From Methyloceanibacter methanicus (GTDB lineage Bacteria; Pseudomonadota; Alphaproteobacteria; Rhizobiales; Methyloligellaceae): a stretch of DNA of 64,000 bases. The notes beneath the pieces are model-generated. The model was not told the origin of the DNA. It saw only the letters and a program-made list of their open reading frames with translations, and did no database searches. The DNA lies in the NCBI RefSeq assembly GCF_001723285.1, contig NZ_LPWG01000002.1, positions 214,236 to 278,235 on the forward strand, read 5' to 3'. This document shows, in pieces, positions 1-8,308 of the stretch (position 1 is its first letter; each line of letters starts with the position of its first letter). The position numbers and the translations under genes were made by a program.

Positions 1-192
1 TCCCGGATTGGCGTGGATCCGGAACGCGCCTTCGCGGCCGCCAATGCGCCGGCCAACAAGGAAGCGTTGTTCGCGCAGGTCGCCGAAGCCAAGACGCGCG
101 GCATTTTCGGGGCGCCGTTCTTCACGGTCGGCGACGAGCCGTTCTGGGGCAACGACCGGCTCGAGGCGGCGCTTCGCTGGGCCAAGGCTTAG
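1..192 (+). CDS. 2-hydroxychromene-2-carboxylate isomerase / DsbA-like protein, C-terminal fragment
   Basis: The reading frame enters from the left edge and ends at TAG 190-192, giving 63 residues. The segment GIFGAPFFTVGDEPFWGND is the typical C-terminal cis-proline region of the HCCA isomerase branch of the DsbA/thioredoxin-fold family, followed by a helix ending in RWAKA. Members are glutathione-dependent isomerases of aromatic degradation, or DsbA-like proteins of unknown substrate. The catalytic N-terminus lies outside the window. The stop overlaps the stop of the convergent peroxiredoxin gene by a few bases. Confidence 0.75.
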   Translation, partial: SRIGVDPERAFAAANAPANKEALFAQVAEAKTRGIFGAPFFTVGDEPFWGNDRLEAALRWAKA

Positions 193-755
193 CGGCTCGG
201 CGCGGCTTCGAGCCAGGCGACCACGTCGCCGGCGCTCGCAGACGGCGGGAACACCGGATAGAAAACGTGCTCGATCCTGTCGTCCCGGACAACCAGGGTC
301 AGCCGTTTGATGAGGCGCATGCCGTCCACCGTGAACGTCGGAAGACGCAGCGCGTCGGTGAAGGCGAACCGCGCGTCGCTCAAGACCTCGAACGGAAGGT
401 GCAACCGCGCCGCCATCTCGCGCTGATAGGCGGTGTCCTGCGTACTGAGCCCGAAGACGCGGGCGCCGAGCCTCGCCAAATCGGCGGCGTGATCGCGGAA
501 GGCGCAGGCTTGCGGCGTGCAGCCGCGCGCCCCGGGGATGGCATCCCAGCCGTCCGGCAAGGGTTCGCCCGGCACGCCCGTGCGCGGATAGCAATAAATG
601 ACCGTGCGTCCGGGGCCGAGCGTGGCGAGGGGCACGTCGCGTCCCTGGGTCGAGGTCAGGACGACGTCCGGCATCTTCATCCCGGCGAGATGATCGCAGC
701 GCCATCGTTCGACGGGACGGGGAAGATTGTCCGGAAGCGCGTCGAGGGCGCTCAA
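189..755 (-). CDS. BCP/AhpC-type peroxiredoxin
   Basis: A 188-residue thioredoxin-fold peroxidase predicted to reduce peroxides in the cytoplasm. The motif [13 protein letters not shown] carries Cys79 and Cys84, spaced as the peroxidatic and resolving cysteines of bacterioferritin comigratory protein (C-x4-C followed by RD). I place the start at TTG 755-753, because family similarity begins at [11 protein letters not shown] and this TTG overlaps the TGA of rlmN (752-754) in a TTGA arrangement. That overlap suggests translational coupling to rlmN. The open frame runs further upstream, but there it is only a shadow of rlmN. Confidence 0.82.
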   Translation of the reverse strand: MSALDALPDNLPRPVERWRCDHLAGMKMPDVVLTSTQGRDVPLATLGPGRTVIYCYPRTGVPGEPLPDGWDAIPGARGCTPQACAFRDHAADLARLGARVFGLSTQDTAYQREMAARLHLPFEVLSDARFAFTDALRLPTFTVDGMRLIKRLTLVVRDDRIEHVFYPVFPPSASAGDVVAWLEAAPSR

Positions 756-1927
756 GCCCGTGCCTCGCCAAGCCGTTCGGATGCGCGCTGCTTGAGGCTC
801 GCGCTCTTGAGCTGGCCGCAGGCGGCCATGATGTCGCGCCCGCGGGGGCTGCGCACCGGGCTCGCATAGCCGGCGCGGTTCACGACTTCGGCGAATCTCT
901 CGATCTGCTCCCAGTCCGAACATTCGTACGGCGCGCCCGGCCAGGGATTGAAGGGAATGAGATTGATCTTGGCCGGGATCTTGGCGAGCAGTTTCACCAG
1001 CGCTTTCGCATCGGCGATGGAGTCGTTCACGTCCTTCAGCATCACATATTCGAAGGTGATGCGTTTCGCGTTGGATAGGCCCGGATAGGCGCGGCAGGCG
1101 TCGAGCAGGTCGGCGATGGGCCATTTGCGGTTAATGGGCACCAGCTCGTCGCGGAGCTCGTCGCGCACGGCATGAAGCGAGATCGCCAGCATCGTACCGG
1201 CCTCCTCGCCCCAGCGCGGAATTTCAGGGACGATGCCTGAGGTGGAGAGCGTGATGCGGCGCTTGGAGATCGACAGCCCCTCGCCGTCGGCGGCGATGGC
1301 GCAGGCTTCGCGCACAGTTTCGAAATTGTAGAGCGGCTCGCCCATGCCCATGAGCACCACATTGGTGATCTTGCGCTCCCCGGACGGGAGCCCTGTGGGA
1401 TCGTCCGGCTCCGCGCCCGGCCAGTCGCCGATGCGGTCGCGGGCGAGGAGGATCTGCCCGACGATCTCGGCTGCGGTGAGGTTGCGGACCAGGCGCTGCG
1501 TGCCCGTGTGGCAGAAAGTACAATTCAGTGTACAGCCGACTTGGCTCGAGATGCACAGCGTGCCGCGATCCTCTTCCGGGATATAGACGGTCTCCACGTC
1601 CTTGCCGTCTGCGAGGCGCAGCAGCCATTTGCGGGTGCCGTCCACGGAGACCTGCTCCGACACAATGCGGGGGCGGTCGAGGGAATACCGGGCGCCGAGG
1701 TTCGTCCGCAATTCCTTGGCCACATCCGTCATGACGTCGAAGGACGTCGCACCACGGACATAGAGCCAGCCCCAGAGCTGGTTGACGCGCATGCGCAACT
1801 GCCGCTCGGGCACCCCCGCTTGAGCGAGGCGGTCCCGCAGCGCCTCCCGGCCGAGCCCGGCAAGGCTCTCCCGGACGCCGGCTTCGGCGGTGGCGGTGCG
1901 CGCGGTCTGTTCGATAACAGGAGTCAT
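752..1927 (-). CDS. rlmN: Dual-specificity 23S rRNA (A2503-C2) / tRNA (A37-C2) methyltransferase RlmN
   Basis: A 391-residue radical SAM enzyme. By family it adds a methyl to C2 of A2503 in 23S rRNA and A37 in some tRNAs. [14 protein letters not shown] holds the CX3CX2C iron-sulfur motif (Cys132, 136, 139), GEPLYNF is the SAM-binding GEP segment, and AACGQL near the end carries the cysteine that forms the methyl-enzyme intermediate. ATG 1927 (MTPVIEQ) is chosen because the conserved domain starts soon after; ATG 1960 would add 11 residues. It is followed by the overlapping peroxiredoxin gene, and the IalB-family gene lies just upstream on the same strand. Confidence 0.93.
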   Translation of the reverse strand: MTPVIEQTARTATAEAGVRESLAGLGREALRDRLAQAGVPERQLRMRVNQLWGWLYVRGATSFDVMTDVAKELRTNLGARYSLDRPRIVSEQVSVDGTRKWLLRLADGKDVETVYIPEEDRGTLCISSQVGCTLNCTFCHTGTQRLVRNLTAAEIVGQILLARDRIGDWPGAEPDDPTGLPSGERKITNVVLMGMGEPLYNFETVREACAIAADGEGLSISKRRITLSTSGIVPEIPRWGEEAGTMLAISLHAVRDELRDELVPINRKWPIADLLDACRAYPGLSNAKRITFEYVMLKDVNDSIADAKALVKLLAKIPAKINLIPFNPWPGAPYECSDWEQIERFAEVVNRAGYASPVRSPRGRDIMAACGQLKSASLKQRASERLGEARA

Positions 1928-2067
1928 TGTCGTGGGGGCCTTGCTTTCTTGACCCCTCATATCATGCGGCAAGCCGAAAATGCCAAGGTGTCGCGTATCC
2001 TTGGTCTTGCGACGCTGAGGCCCGGAGGGGTGTCGCACGGTCGCAAGCCTCGCCACGAGGCGCCTTC

Positions 2068-2583
2068 TTAGCCGGATTCCTCCGATGCGCATTCGGTGGC
2101 GATGCGCGACAAGGCGTCCGAGGTCCCGCTCAAGGAGTACTCGTCCGTCGTGCTTGTGCCGCGCGCCGAGCGGCCTTTGACCGACATGGCGCTTCCGGCC
2201 TTCAAGGCCTCAATGATCTTGGCCTCGTCCTCCGGCTTCTCGACGAAGGCGCCCTCGTCCTTGGTGAAGAGTTCGAAGCTGTCCTTGCCAATCGTCACCG
2301 TGACTTTGCCGCCGGGTGGAAAGGGGTAGCCCATCTTCACGCTGATCTCGCCGGCAATCTTGTCGCCGGGATAGTCCGAAACGTAGAAATAGATCGGGCC
2401 GCGCCGGACGTTTCTCGGCAACGACTTGCGTGGCTGCGAGACGGCGAAACAGACCTTGGGACTGCCTTCCGAAACGTAGGCGGCCCAGTCGCTATATTTC
2501 TGCAGAAGTTTGACTTCCTGCGCGACGACCGGCGTTGTGCTCAACGCCACCATCGCACAAGCCGCTACAACGGCTCGGCGCAT
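2068..2583 (-). CDS. Invasion associated locus B (IalB) family exported protein
   Basis: A 171-residue protein. Start ATG 2583 gives a signal peptide [18 protein letters not shown] ending at VVAQ. The mature part has the IalB-family layout: an opening KYSDWAAYV segment, a Cys in [11 protein letters not shown], a [10 protein letters not shown] stretch, and a last Cys near the C-terminus that probably pairs with the first. IalB proteins are periplasmic; the name comes from Bartonella invasion, but most members are in free-living Rhizobiales with unknown role. It precedes rlmN on the same strand. An in-frame ATG at 2619 would put 12 charged residues before the signal and is less likely. Confidence 0.8.
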   Translation of the reverse strand: MRRAVVAACAMVALSTTPVVAQEVKLLQKYSDWAAYVSEGSPKVCFAVSQPRKSLPRNVRRGPIYFYVSDYPGDKIAGEISVKMGYPFPPGGKVTVTIGKDSFELFTKDEGAFVEKPEDEAKIIEALKAGSAMSVKGRSARGTSTTDEYSLSGTSDALSRIATECASEESG

Positions 2584-2655
2584 CTCCCCGTCCCCGTGTC
2601 GTGAGCAGACCCTACGCATGAATGGCTGCAGTCTTCCCTAGTTCTGGTCCAAAGG

Positions 2656-3203
2656 TCAACCCTGCCGCCGCCGTTTCGGTTGCCCTTGAACGTGCGGCGC
2701 GAGCGCCGGCGTTTCGCCGCCCTCGGCGACCGGCCGCCGGGCGAAACGGCCCGAAGCGCGAAGCCGATCATACATGACGATTGCGCCTGCGGTCGCCACA
2801 TTCAATGAGAAATTCGTCGGAATCCGAATCAGGTGGTCGCAGCGGTCGAGAAGGCCCGTGCTCAGTACACCCCGTTCGGGTCCGAGCACATAGGCGCAGC
2901 GCAAAGGATGGGGAAAGCTGGGCAGGTCTGTGGCGCCATCGAGGATCTCGATCCCGACCAGGCTGCAACCCTTGGGAAGCTGCATCTCGTTGGCGGAGCG
3001 CAGTGGAACACCGGCAAATGGCTGTCGGCCTTGGAGGTGTCCGAGCGCATCTCCAAAGCCCGCTCGTCGGCGCCGACGGTGAAGGCGAAGCTTGCGCCGA
3101 AGGCGTTGGCCGAGCGCAGCAGACCGCCGAGATTGACCGACTTGGAAATGCCTTCGGCGCCAATCCCGAAATAGCCACGGCTGCTCTTAGGGTTCGGTTT
3201 CAC
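2656..3203 (-). CDS. TrmH/SpoU-family RNA 2'-O-methyltransferase, frameshifted as sequenced
   Basis: Two reading frames make one protein. The first runs from GTG 3203 with RGYFGIGAEGISKSVNLGG and LLRSANAFGASFAFTVGA. The second carries VLGPERGVLS and NVATAGAIVMYDRLR, the SPOUT knot motifs that bind SAM and RNA. Continuity breaks at about 3009-3011; adding one base there (GTGTT to GTGGTT) gives PVVPLRSANEMQLPKG and joins the halves. The family 2'-O-methylates ribose in tRNA or rRNA. The C-terminus is a basic tail (QPKRRRQG). Either a one-base sequencing loss or a real disabling mutation; I favour the former. Confidence 0.75.
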
Positions 3204-3380
3204 GGGTTCTCTTTGCCACACGGAGCCATTTCGCAAAAGCCGGTTCCGCAATCCGGCCGCAAGCGGGCTTGTGATCGCGGCGCCGTGAGGGCAAAAGCTT
3301 GGGCGCAGCCGCGCCGCGCCCTTGGCCGTGCCCCGGCCGCTTGTCCGCCGAGCCTTCACGCGAGACCCGGGAGCCATGCC

Positions 3381-4361
3381 ATGCGTGCTGTTCAGTTCAG
3401 CGAGTTCAACGGGATCGAGGCGCTCAAACTTGTGGAGATCGCCGATCCGGTTCCCGAGGCGGGGGAGGTGCTCGTCAAGGTCACCGCAGCCGGGCTGAAC
3501 TTCTTCGATACGCTCGTGCTTCGCAACAAGTACCAGTTCACGCCGCGCTTGCCCGCCTCCCCCGGCGGCGAGATCGCCGGGGTCGTTGAGGCCTTGGGCG
3601 AAGGCGTCGGCGGCCTCGCCATCGGTCAACGGGTCATGGCGCATACCGGCGGCAACGGCTGCCGCGAACGCCTCGCCGTCAGGGCCTCGCGCGTCATTCC
3701 CATTCCCGACGGCGTCAGCGATGACGTTGCAGCGGGCGTGTCCGTCACCTACGGGACGGCCATGCACGGCTTCAAGGACCGGGCGAAGTTGCGCCCCGGC
3801 GAGAGCGTCGCCGTGCTTGGGGCCGCGGGCGGCGCGGGGCTAGCGGCTGTGGAGATCGCCAAGCTCATGGGCGCGCGCGTCATCGCCGTGGCCTCGTCCG
3901 AAGAGAAGATCGCGCTGGCCATGCGGCATGGCGCCGACGAAGGTATCGACTACGAGACCTGCGATCTCAAGACCACGCTCAAGGCGCGCACCGCGCCGGA
4001 TGGGCTCGACGTCCTCTACGATTGTGTCGGCGGCGATGCGGCGGAGCCCTCCTTGCGCGCGCTGGGCTGGAAGGGCCGCTATCTCGTCATCGGCTTTGCC
4101 TCCGGCGAGATTCCGCGCCTGCCGCTCAACGTGGTCATGCTGAAAGGGTGCGACGTCCTCGGCGTCTTCTGGACGGCCTTTGTCGAGCGGGAGCCGGAGG
4201 CGCATCGCGCCAATATGGTCGAGGTGCTGAACTGGTGCCAGGAGGGGCGGCTCGCGCCCCATGTCCACGGGACGTTTCCGCTTGCCGAGACGGCAGACGC
4301 GCTGACCCTCATTCAGGAGCGCAAGGCCAGCGGGAAGGTCATCGTTCGCCCGCAAGAGTAG
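3381..4361 (+). CDS. NADPH:quinone oxidoreductase family, zinc-independent MDR protein
   Basis: A 326-residue medium-chain reductase. Residues 1-110 form the GroES-like domain, and GAAGGAGLAAVEIAKLMGA is the nucleotide-binding loop of a Rossmann fold. The segment AGLNFFDTLVLRNKYQF matches the quinone oxidoreductase branch, and the zinc-ligand cysteines of alcohol dehydrogenases are absent. It is expected to reduce quinones or alkenals with NADPH in the cytosol; the substrate cannot be read from sequence. ATG 3381 starts directly at the conserved MRAVQF. A strong hairpin follows the stop, and the next gene is convergent. Confidence 0.85.
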   Translation: MRAVQFSEFNGIEALKLVEIADPVPEAGEVLVKVTAAGLNFFDTLVLRNKYQFTPRLPASPGGEIAGVVEALGEGVGGLAIGQRVMAHTGGNGCRERLAVRASRVIPIPDGVSDDVAAGVSVTYGTAMHGFKDRAKLRPGESVAVLGAAGGAGLAAVEIAKLMGARVIAVASSEEKIALAMRHGADEGIDYETCDLKTTLKARTAPDGLDVLYDCVGGDAAEPSLRALGWKGRYLVIGFASGEIPRLPLNVVMLKGCDVLGVFWTAFVEREPEAHRANMVEVLNWCQEGRLAPHVHGTFPLAETADALTLIQERKASGKVIVRPQE

Positions 4362-4363
4362 CG

Positions 4364-4393
4364 GGCGCCGGCAGACCGGCGCCTCGTCGTCTT
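4364..4393 (+). terminator. Probable terminator hairpin after the quinone oxidoreductase gene
   Basis: GGCGCCGG (4364-4371) and CCGGCGCC (4376-4383) form a perfect 8-bp GC stem with a CAGA tetraloop, directly after the stop codon and followed by a moderately T-rich tail (TCGTCGTCTT). It sits between convergent genes, so it may act in both directions. Confidence 0.65.
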
Positions 4394-4397
4394 ATCC

Positions 4398-4814
4398 TTA
4401 TGCGTTTCCTTGCGCGTTCGCGTCCGGCAGGTCCTTGTCCAGCGCCCGCGCGGCCGCCGCGCGGTGGACCGGCGTGATATTCGCCGATACGAGACCGACC
4501 ACGGCCGTCAGCAGCGCCATATCGTCGGCGAAGCCGAGCCCGGTGACGATGTCCGGGATGACGTCGATCGGCATGATGAAATAGGCGAGGGTTGCGAGCA
4601 GCATGCCCCGCACCCGCATGGGCGTGGCCGGGTCCATGGCGCAGTAGTACGCCGCCACGAGATCCTCGACGAACGGCACATTGCCGGCAACGCGCTTGAG
4701 CTTGATCCAGAAGTTCCGGCGCACCTTCTGTTCGCGTTCGTAGAATATCTCCACCGAAATCTCACGTCCCATCGCGGCCTCCCGGAGATCGGCCGCGTCT
4801 TCAAATGCGGTCAT
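4398..4814 (-). CDS. YkvA/DUF1232-family membrane protein
   Basis: A 138-residue protein. Near residues 78-110 it has the DUF1232 hallmark MLLATLAYFIMPIDVIPDIV followed by GFADDMALLTAVV, where the PxDxIPD core sits in a hydrophobic hairpin. The N-terminal half is charged. The function of DUF1232 proteins is unknown; they are thought to be membrane-associated. ATG 4814 is chosen because GGAGTGG lies just upstream; the open frame continues to 4997 but would then overlap the divergent phosphatase start. Confidence 0.75.
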   Translation of the reverse strand: MTAFEDAADLREAAMGREISVEIFYEREQKVRRNFWIKLKRVAGNVPFVEDLVAAYYCAMDPATPMRVRGMLLATLAYFIMPIDVIPDIVTGLGFADDMALLTAVVGLVSANITPVHRAAAARALDKDLPDANAQGNA

Positions 4815-4974
4815 GGTCAACCACCACTCCGTTGGATGTTTGCGGGCATAATTCCTCCAATACATGGGGTACGCGAGGCGTTGACTCAAGGGCAGGCGTC
4901 GTGCGCGCGAGACCGTGCGCTTTGCGTCAGCGTCCGCGTCTTGCGTCCAAAATGTTCGCGTGCGATGGAGCGCC

Positions 4975-5496
4975 ATGACCGGCCAAGAGACCAACACGCC
5001 CGAGACGGTCCGCTACAGGCTCCTGTTCGCCTGTCTCGGCAATATCTGCCGTTCGCCCATGGCCGAGGGCGTGTTCCGCCGTGTGGCCGAGGAGCAAGGC
5101 CAGCTCCATCTGTTCGAGATCGACTCCGCCGGCATGGGCGATTGGCACAAGGGCCAGGCCCCGGACCATCGCGCCCAGAAGGCGGCGCTCGCACGCGTGG
5201 ACATTTCCGGTCAATCGGCGCGGAAGATCGAGCTGGAAGACTTCGAGGATTTCGATCTGATCCTGGCCATGGACGGGGCGAACATCGCCGACCTTCAGGA
5301 CATCGCGCCCCACGCGGCCCGGCACAAGATCAGGCGCTTTCTGGATTACGCCCCGCATCTGGCCGAAGACGACGTGCCCGATCCGTATTACGGCGGTGAG
5401 GCGGGGTTCGACCACGCGCTCGATCTCATCGAGGCGGCGTCCGAGGGCCTGCTCGCTGCGCTCTTGCGCCCGGGCGAGGCGGCCGGCGAGCGTTAG
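4975..5496 (+). CDS. Low-molecular-weight protein-tyrosine phosphatase
   Basis: A 173-residue cytosolic phosphatase. The P-loop CLGNICRS near the start gives CX5R with nucleophile Cys20 and Arg26, and VPDPYYGG near the C-terminus holds the general-acid Asp and the family's tyrosines. In other bacteria such enzymes act on tyrosine kinases of polysaccharide export, which would fit this genome region, but no Wzc-like kinase is visible here. ATG 4975 is the closest start to the conserved domain. The stop overlaps the convergent thpR stop by three bases. Confidence 0.88.
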   Translation: MTGQETNTPETVRYRLLFACLGNICRSPMAEGVFRRVAEEQGQLHLFEIDSAGMGDWHKGQAPDHRAQKAALARVDISGQSARKIELEDFEDFDLILAMDGANIADLQDIAPHAARHKIRRFLDYAPHLAEDDVPDPYYGGEAGFDHALDLIEAASEGLLAALLRPGEAAGER

Positions 5497-6089
5497 GGGT
5501 CGATCCCAAAGAGGGGCGGCTGGTCGAATTCGTAGGCGCCGTAATAGTCGTCCTCGTCGTCTTCGAGGTCGTAGGCCGCCTCGACGACATAGGGCCCGCC
5601 GCCGACCGAATTGCGCGACGAGTAGAGGACGAAGCGCGTCACGGTGAAGGTCCCCGAAATCAGGCCGGCATTCTGCAGATAGGCCGCGACCGCATCGGGC
5701 CGCGTTCCGCGCAGGCGCGCGATCGTGACATGGGGCGTGAACTTGCGCCGCTCCGGCGGAAGGCCCGCGACCCGGGCGGCACCCTCATGGGCATGCTGCA
5801 GGGCTTCGAGCTCGGGCGAGGGCGCGACGCCGGCGAAGATCGTCCTGGGCTTGTTGCCCCCAAAACTGTCCAGGCCGTTCAGCTTCAAGGTGAAGGGCAT
5901 GGCGACCAGTTCGCCCAGCGCCTCGGTGAAGTCCCGCGCCGTGGCGCCGTCCACGTCTCCGACGAAGCGCAAGGTCAGGTGGTAGTTTTCAGGATCGATC
6001 CAGCGTGCGCCGTGAAGCCCGGCGCGGAGCATCGAAAGACGATCGGCGATGCTCCTCGGGATCTCTATTGCGGTGAATAGCCTGGGCAT
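5493..6089 (-). CDS. thpR: RNA 2',3'-cyclic phosphodiesterase (ThpR/LigT, 2H family)
   Basis: A 198-residue protein with the two H-x-T/S motifs of the 2H phosphoesterase superfamily: YHLTLRFVGD (His37, Thr39) and PHVTIARLRG in the second lobe. Family members open 2',3'-cyclic phosphates on RNA ends and were first described as 2'-5' RNA ligases. The N-terminus PRLFTAIEIP is typical and supports the start. The C-terminus is acidic and Tyr-rich. Confidence 0.88.
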   Translation of the reverse strand: MPRLFTAIEIPRSIADRLSMLRAGLHGARWIDPENYHLTLRFVGDVDGATARDFTEALGELVAMPFTLKLNGLDSFGGNKPRTIFAGVAPSPELEALQHAHEGAARVAGLPPERRKFTPHVTIARLRGTRPDAVAAYLQNAGLISGTFTVTRFVLYSSRNSVGGGPYVVEAAYDLEDDEDDYYGAYEFDQPPLFGIDP

Positions 6090-6122
6090 AACCGAATCAA
6101 CATGTTGTTGCGATTCAGAGTC

Positions 6123-7166
6123 TCACGGGCAAGGGTTGGGGTAGTCAAGGTGGATCTTGTCGATCTCCTCAAGAACGGCCTCGGGCAGCTCCAGGTCCGC
6201 GGCGGCCATGTCGGTCTTGAGCTGGTCCATGGTGGTGGCGCCGATGATGACGGACGTCATGAAAGGCCGGGACTTGGCGAAGGCGATCGCCATCTGCGCG
6301 GGGTCCAGCCCATGCCTTCGCGCCAGGGCCACATAGGCTGAGATGGCGCGGGGTCCGTTTCCTTGCTCATAGCGCCCGAGCCGGTCGAACAGGGTCTTGC
6401 GGGCGCCGGGCGGCAACGCGCCGTCCTCGTACTTGCCGGTCAGGTAGCCCTGGCCGAGCGGCGAATAGCCAAGCAGGCTCACCTGCTCCTCGTAGCCGAC
6501 CTCGGACAGGCCGACCTCGTAGACGCGGTTGACGAGGCTGTAGGCGTTCTGAACGGAGACCACACGCGGCAGGTTATGCTGTTCCGCGAGCTTCAAGAAC
6601 TTCATCACGCCCCAGGGCGTTTCGTTGGACAGGCCGATGAAGCGCACCTTGCCGCTGGCGACGAACGCCCCGAGCACGTCGAGGATTTCGTGGATGTTGT
6701 GGGCGTCGTCGGCGAAGCGCCGGTATTCGAGCCCCTCGAACACCCGGATGGGCCGGTCGGGCCAGTGAAGCTGATAGAGGTCCACATAGTCCGTCTGGAG
6801 ACGCTTGAGGCTCTTGTCGATCGCTTCGCGCATCTGCTCGGGCGTCTGCCGCGACAAGGCCGGCTTGTCGCGCAGCCAGTCGATGACGGCGCTGCGTCCG
6901 GCGACCTTCGTGGCGATCAGAACCTGGTCCCGCTTCTTCCGGGACGCGAGCCACGTTCCGACGATCGTTTCCGTGGCGCCTTGCGTGGCCGCTTTCGGCG
7001 GGATCGGGTAGATCTCGGCTGCGTCGAACATGTTGATGCCCTGCTCCAGGGCGTAGTCCATCTGCGCGTGGCCCTCGGCTTCCGTGTTCTGTTCGCCGAA
7101 GGTCATGGTCCCGAGGGTGAGGGCGCTCACCTTTAGCCCTGTGCGTCCGAGGTCCCGATACTCCAT
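6123..7166 (-). CDS. Aldo/keto reductase (Tas/YghZ-like)
   Basis: A 347-residue TIM-barrel oxidoreductase. The catalytic tetrad is visible as Asp and Tyr in MFDAAEIYP, Lys in LIATKVAG and His in YQLHWPDR. SVIIGATTMDQLKTDM is the NADPH-binding end. The long form with RFADDAHNIHEILDVL resembles the Tas subgroup. The natural substrate is unknown. ATG 7166 (MEYRDLGRTGLKVSAL) is the family's usual beginning and has GGAG just upstream. Confidence 0.9.
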   Translation of the reverse strand: MEYRDLGRTGLKVSALTLGTMTFGEQNTEAEGHAQMDYALEQGINMFDAAEIYPIPPKAATQGATETIVGTWLASRKKRDQVLIATKVAGRSAVIDWLRDKPALSRQTPEQMREAIDKSLKRLQTDYVDLYQLHWPDRPIRVFEGLEYRRFADDAHNIHEILDVLGAFVASGKVRFIGLSNETPWGVMKFLKLAEQHNLPRVVSVQNAYSLVNRVYEVGLSEVGYEEQVSLLGYSPLGQGYLTGKYEDGALPPGARKTLFDRLGRYEQGNGPRAISAYVALARRHGLDPAQMAIAFAKSRPFMTSVIIGATTMDQLKTDMAAADLELPEAVLEEIDKIHLDYPNPCP

Positions 7167-7336
7167 GGATTCTCCGATTTTTCTGCGTCGTTCCACACGT
7201 TTTATAAAGGATAACAAATCGTTAGCACCGCCCATCCTAACCCTGTTGTTAAGGACTTTTGGCTTAGAAGGGTAGGTCAAATCGGCCCGGTCCGCGTCGT
7301 CCGCGTCCCAGGGGCCAATTGGGATGGGATGTCTGC

Positions 7337-8308
7337 ATGGATGCGACCGGACAAGAGGGGCTAGCGAATAATTCGGGCGCCGCCGCGGCCACCGATTCGG
7401 CCGGCGCACTGCCGCAGTTCCGCGAGTCCTGGAGTCAGTATCTCCGCCGCCTGATCCTCGGAACCGCCTACGCCTTGAAGCCGTCGCGGCTGGCCCTGTT
7501 GCCGCGGATCTGGCGGATGACCCTCGCCTACTATTTCAGACCGAGAGCGGTGCGCGATCAGCTTCCCGAGCGCCCCGTCTACTACACGGATTGGGGCCTT
7601 GCCGACATCAGCGACGATCTCAGCGTTCCGGCGCTCTTGCGGAACTATACGCACGGCCTGTTCCCCGTCTGTCATATCGGCCCGATGAAATGGTGGTGTC
7701 CCTCGGTCCGGGCGGTGCAGGACCCCGCTTTGGCCCGTGTCGGCCGAACGGTGCGGCGCCTCATCCGCCGGAACGCGTTTACCGTCACCATGGACGCGGA
7801 CTTTGCCGGGGTCATGGAGGCGTGCAGGCAGCCGCGACCCGGCAAGACCCCGCTCACCTGGATCACGCCGAAGGTCATGCGCGCCTTCTATGCCGCCCAC
7901 AGGGCCGGGTACGCCCATTCCGTCGAGGTGTGGGACAAGGACGGAAAGCTCGTTGGCGGGCTGTTCGGGCTTGCGATCGGCCAAGTCTATTTCGGGGAAT
8001 CCAAATTCTGCCGGACGCGCGATGCATCGAAGGTCGCGGTCGCCTATCTGCAGCGGCATCTCGCGGCCTGGGGCTACAAGCTCTACGACGCGAAATGGAT
8101 GACGCCTCATTTGGCCGATATGGGATTCATCGACATGCCGCGCGACGACTATTTGTCCCTGCTGCCCTGGTACGCGGCGGAGTCGGACCAACCCCGGCGG
8201 TGGCGCCTCGATCCGGGTCTCGACCCTGCCGATTGGTCCAAGGAGACAGGCGACGGCGCGGCTGTGGTCCGGCGAGGTCCGGCCGGTCCGCCGCGTCATG
8301 CGGCGTGA
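7337..8308 (+). CDS. aat: Leucyl/phenylalanyl-tRNA--protein transferase (Aat) family
   Basis: A 323-residue protein. YTHGLFPVCHIGPMKWWCP matches the Y-x-x-G-x-FP opening of Aat, and HSVEVWDKDGKLVGG with LAIGQVYFGESKF is its acyltransferase core. Aat transfers Leu or Phe from tRNA to N-terminal Lys or Arg for N-degron proteolysis. The protein is longer than the classical ~230 residues, with about 75 extra N-terminal residues and a C-terminal extension. The conserved PRGV-like segment is altered to PSVRAV, so substrate preference could differ. The end overlaps the flippase start. Confidence 0.78.
   Translation: MDATGQEGLANNSGAAAATDSAGALPQFRESWSQYLRRLILGTAYALKPSRLALLPRIWRMTLAYYFRPRAVRDQLPERPVYYTDWGLADISDDLSVPALLRNYTHGLFPVCHIGPMKWWCPSVRAVQDPALARVGRTVRRLIRRNAFTVTMDADFAGVMEACRQPRPGKTPLTWITPKVMRAFYAAHRAGYAHSVEVWDKDGKLVGGLFGLAIGQVYFGESKFCRTRDASKVAVAYLQRHLAAWGYKLYDAKWMTPHLADMGFIDMPRDDYLSLLPWYAAESDQPRRWRLDPGLDPADWSKETGDGAAVVRRGPAGPPRHAA

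Noticed and set aside
2781..3380. N-terminal extension of the quinone oxidoreductase frame
   Set aside because: The first 200 codons overlap the antisense TrmH gene and lack similarity; ATG 3381 is the family start.
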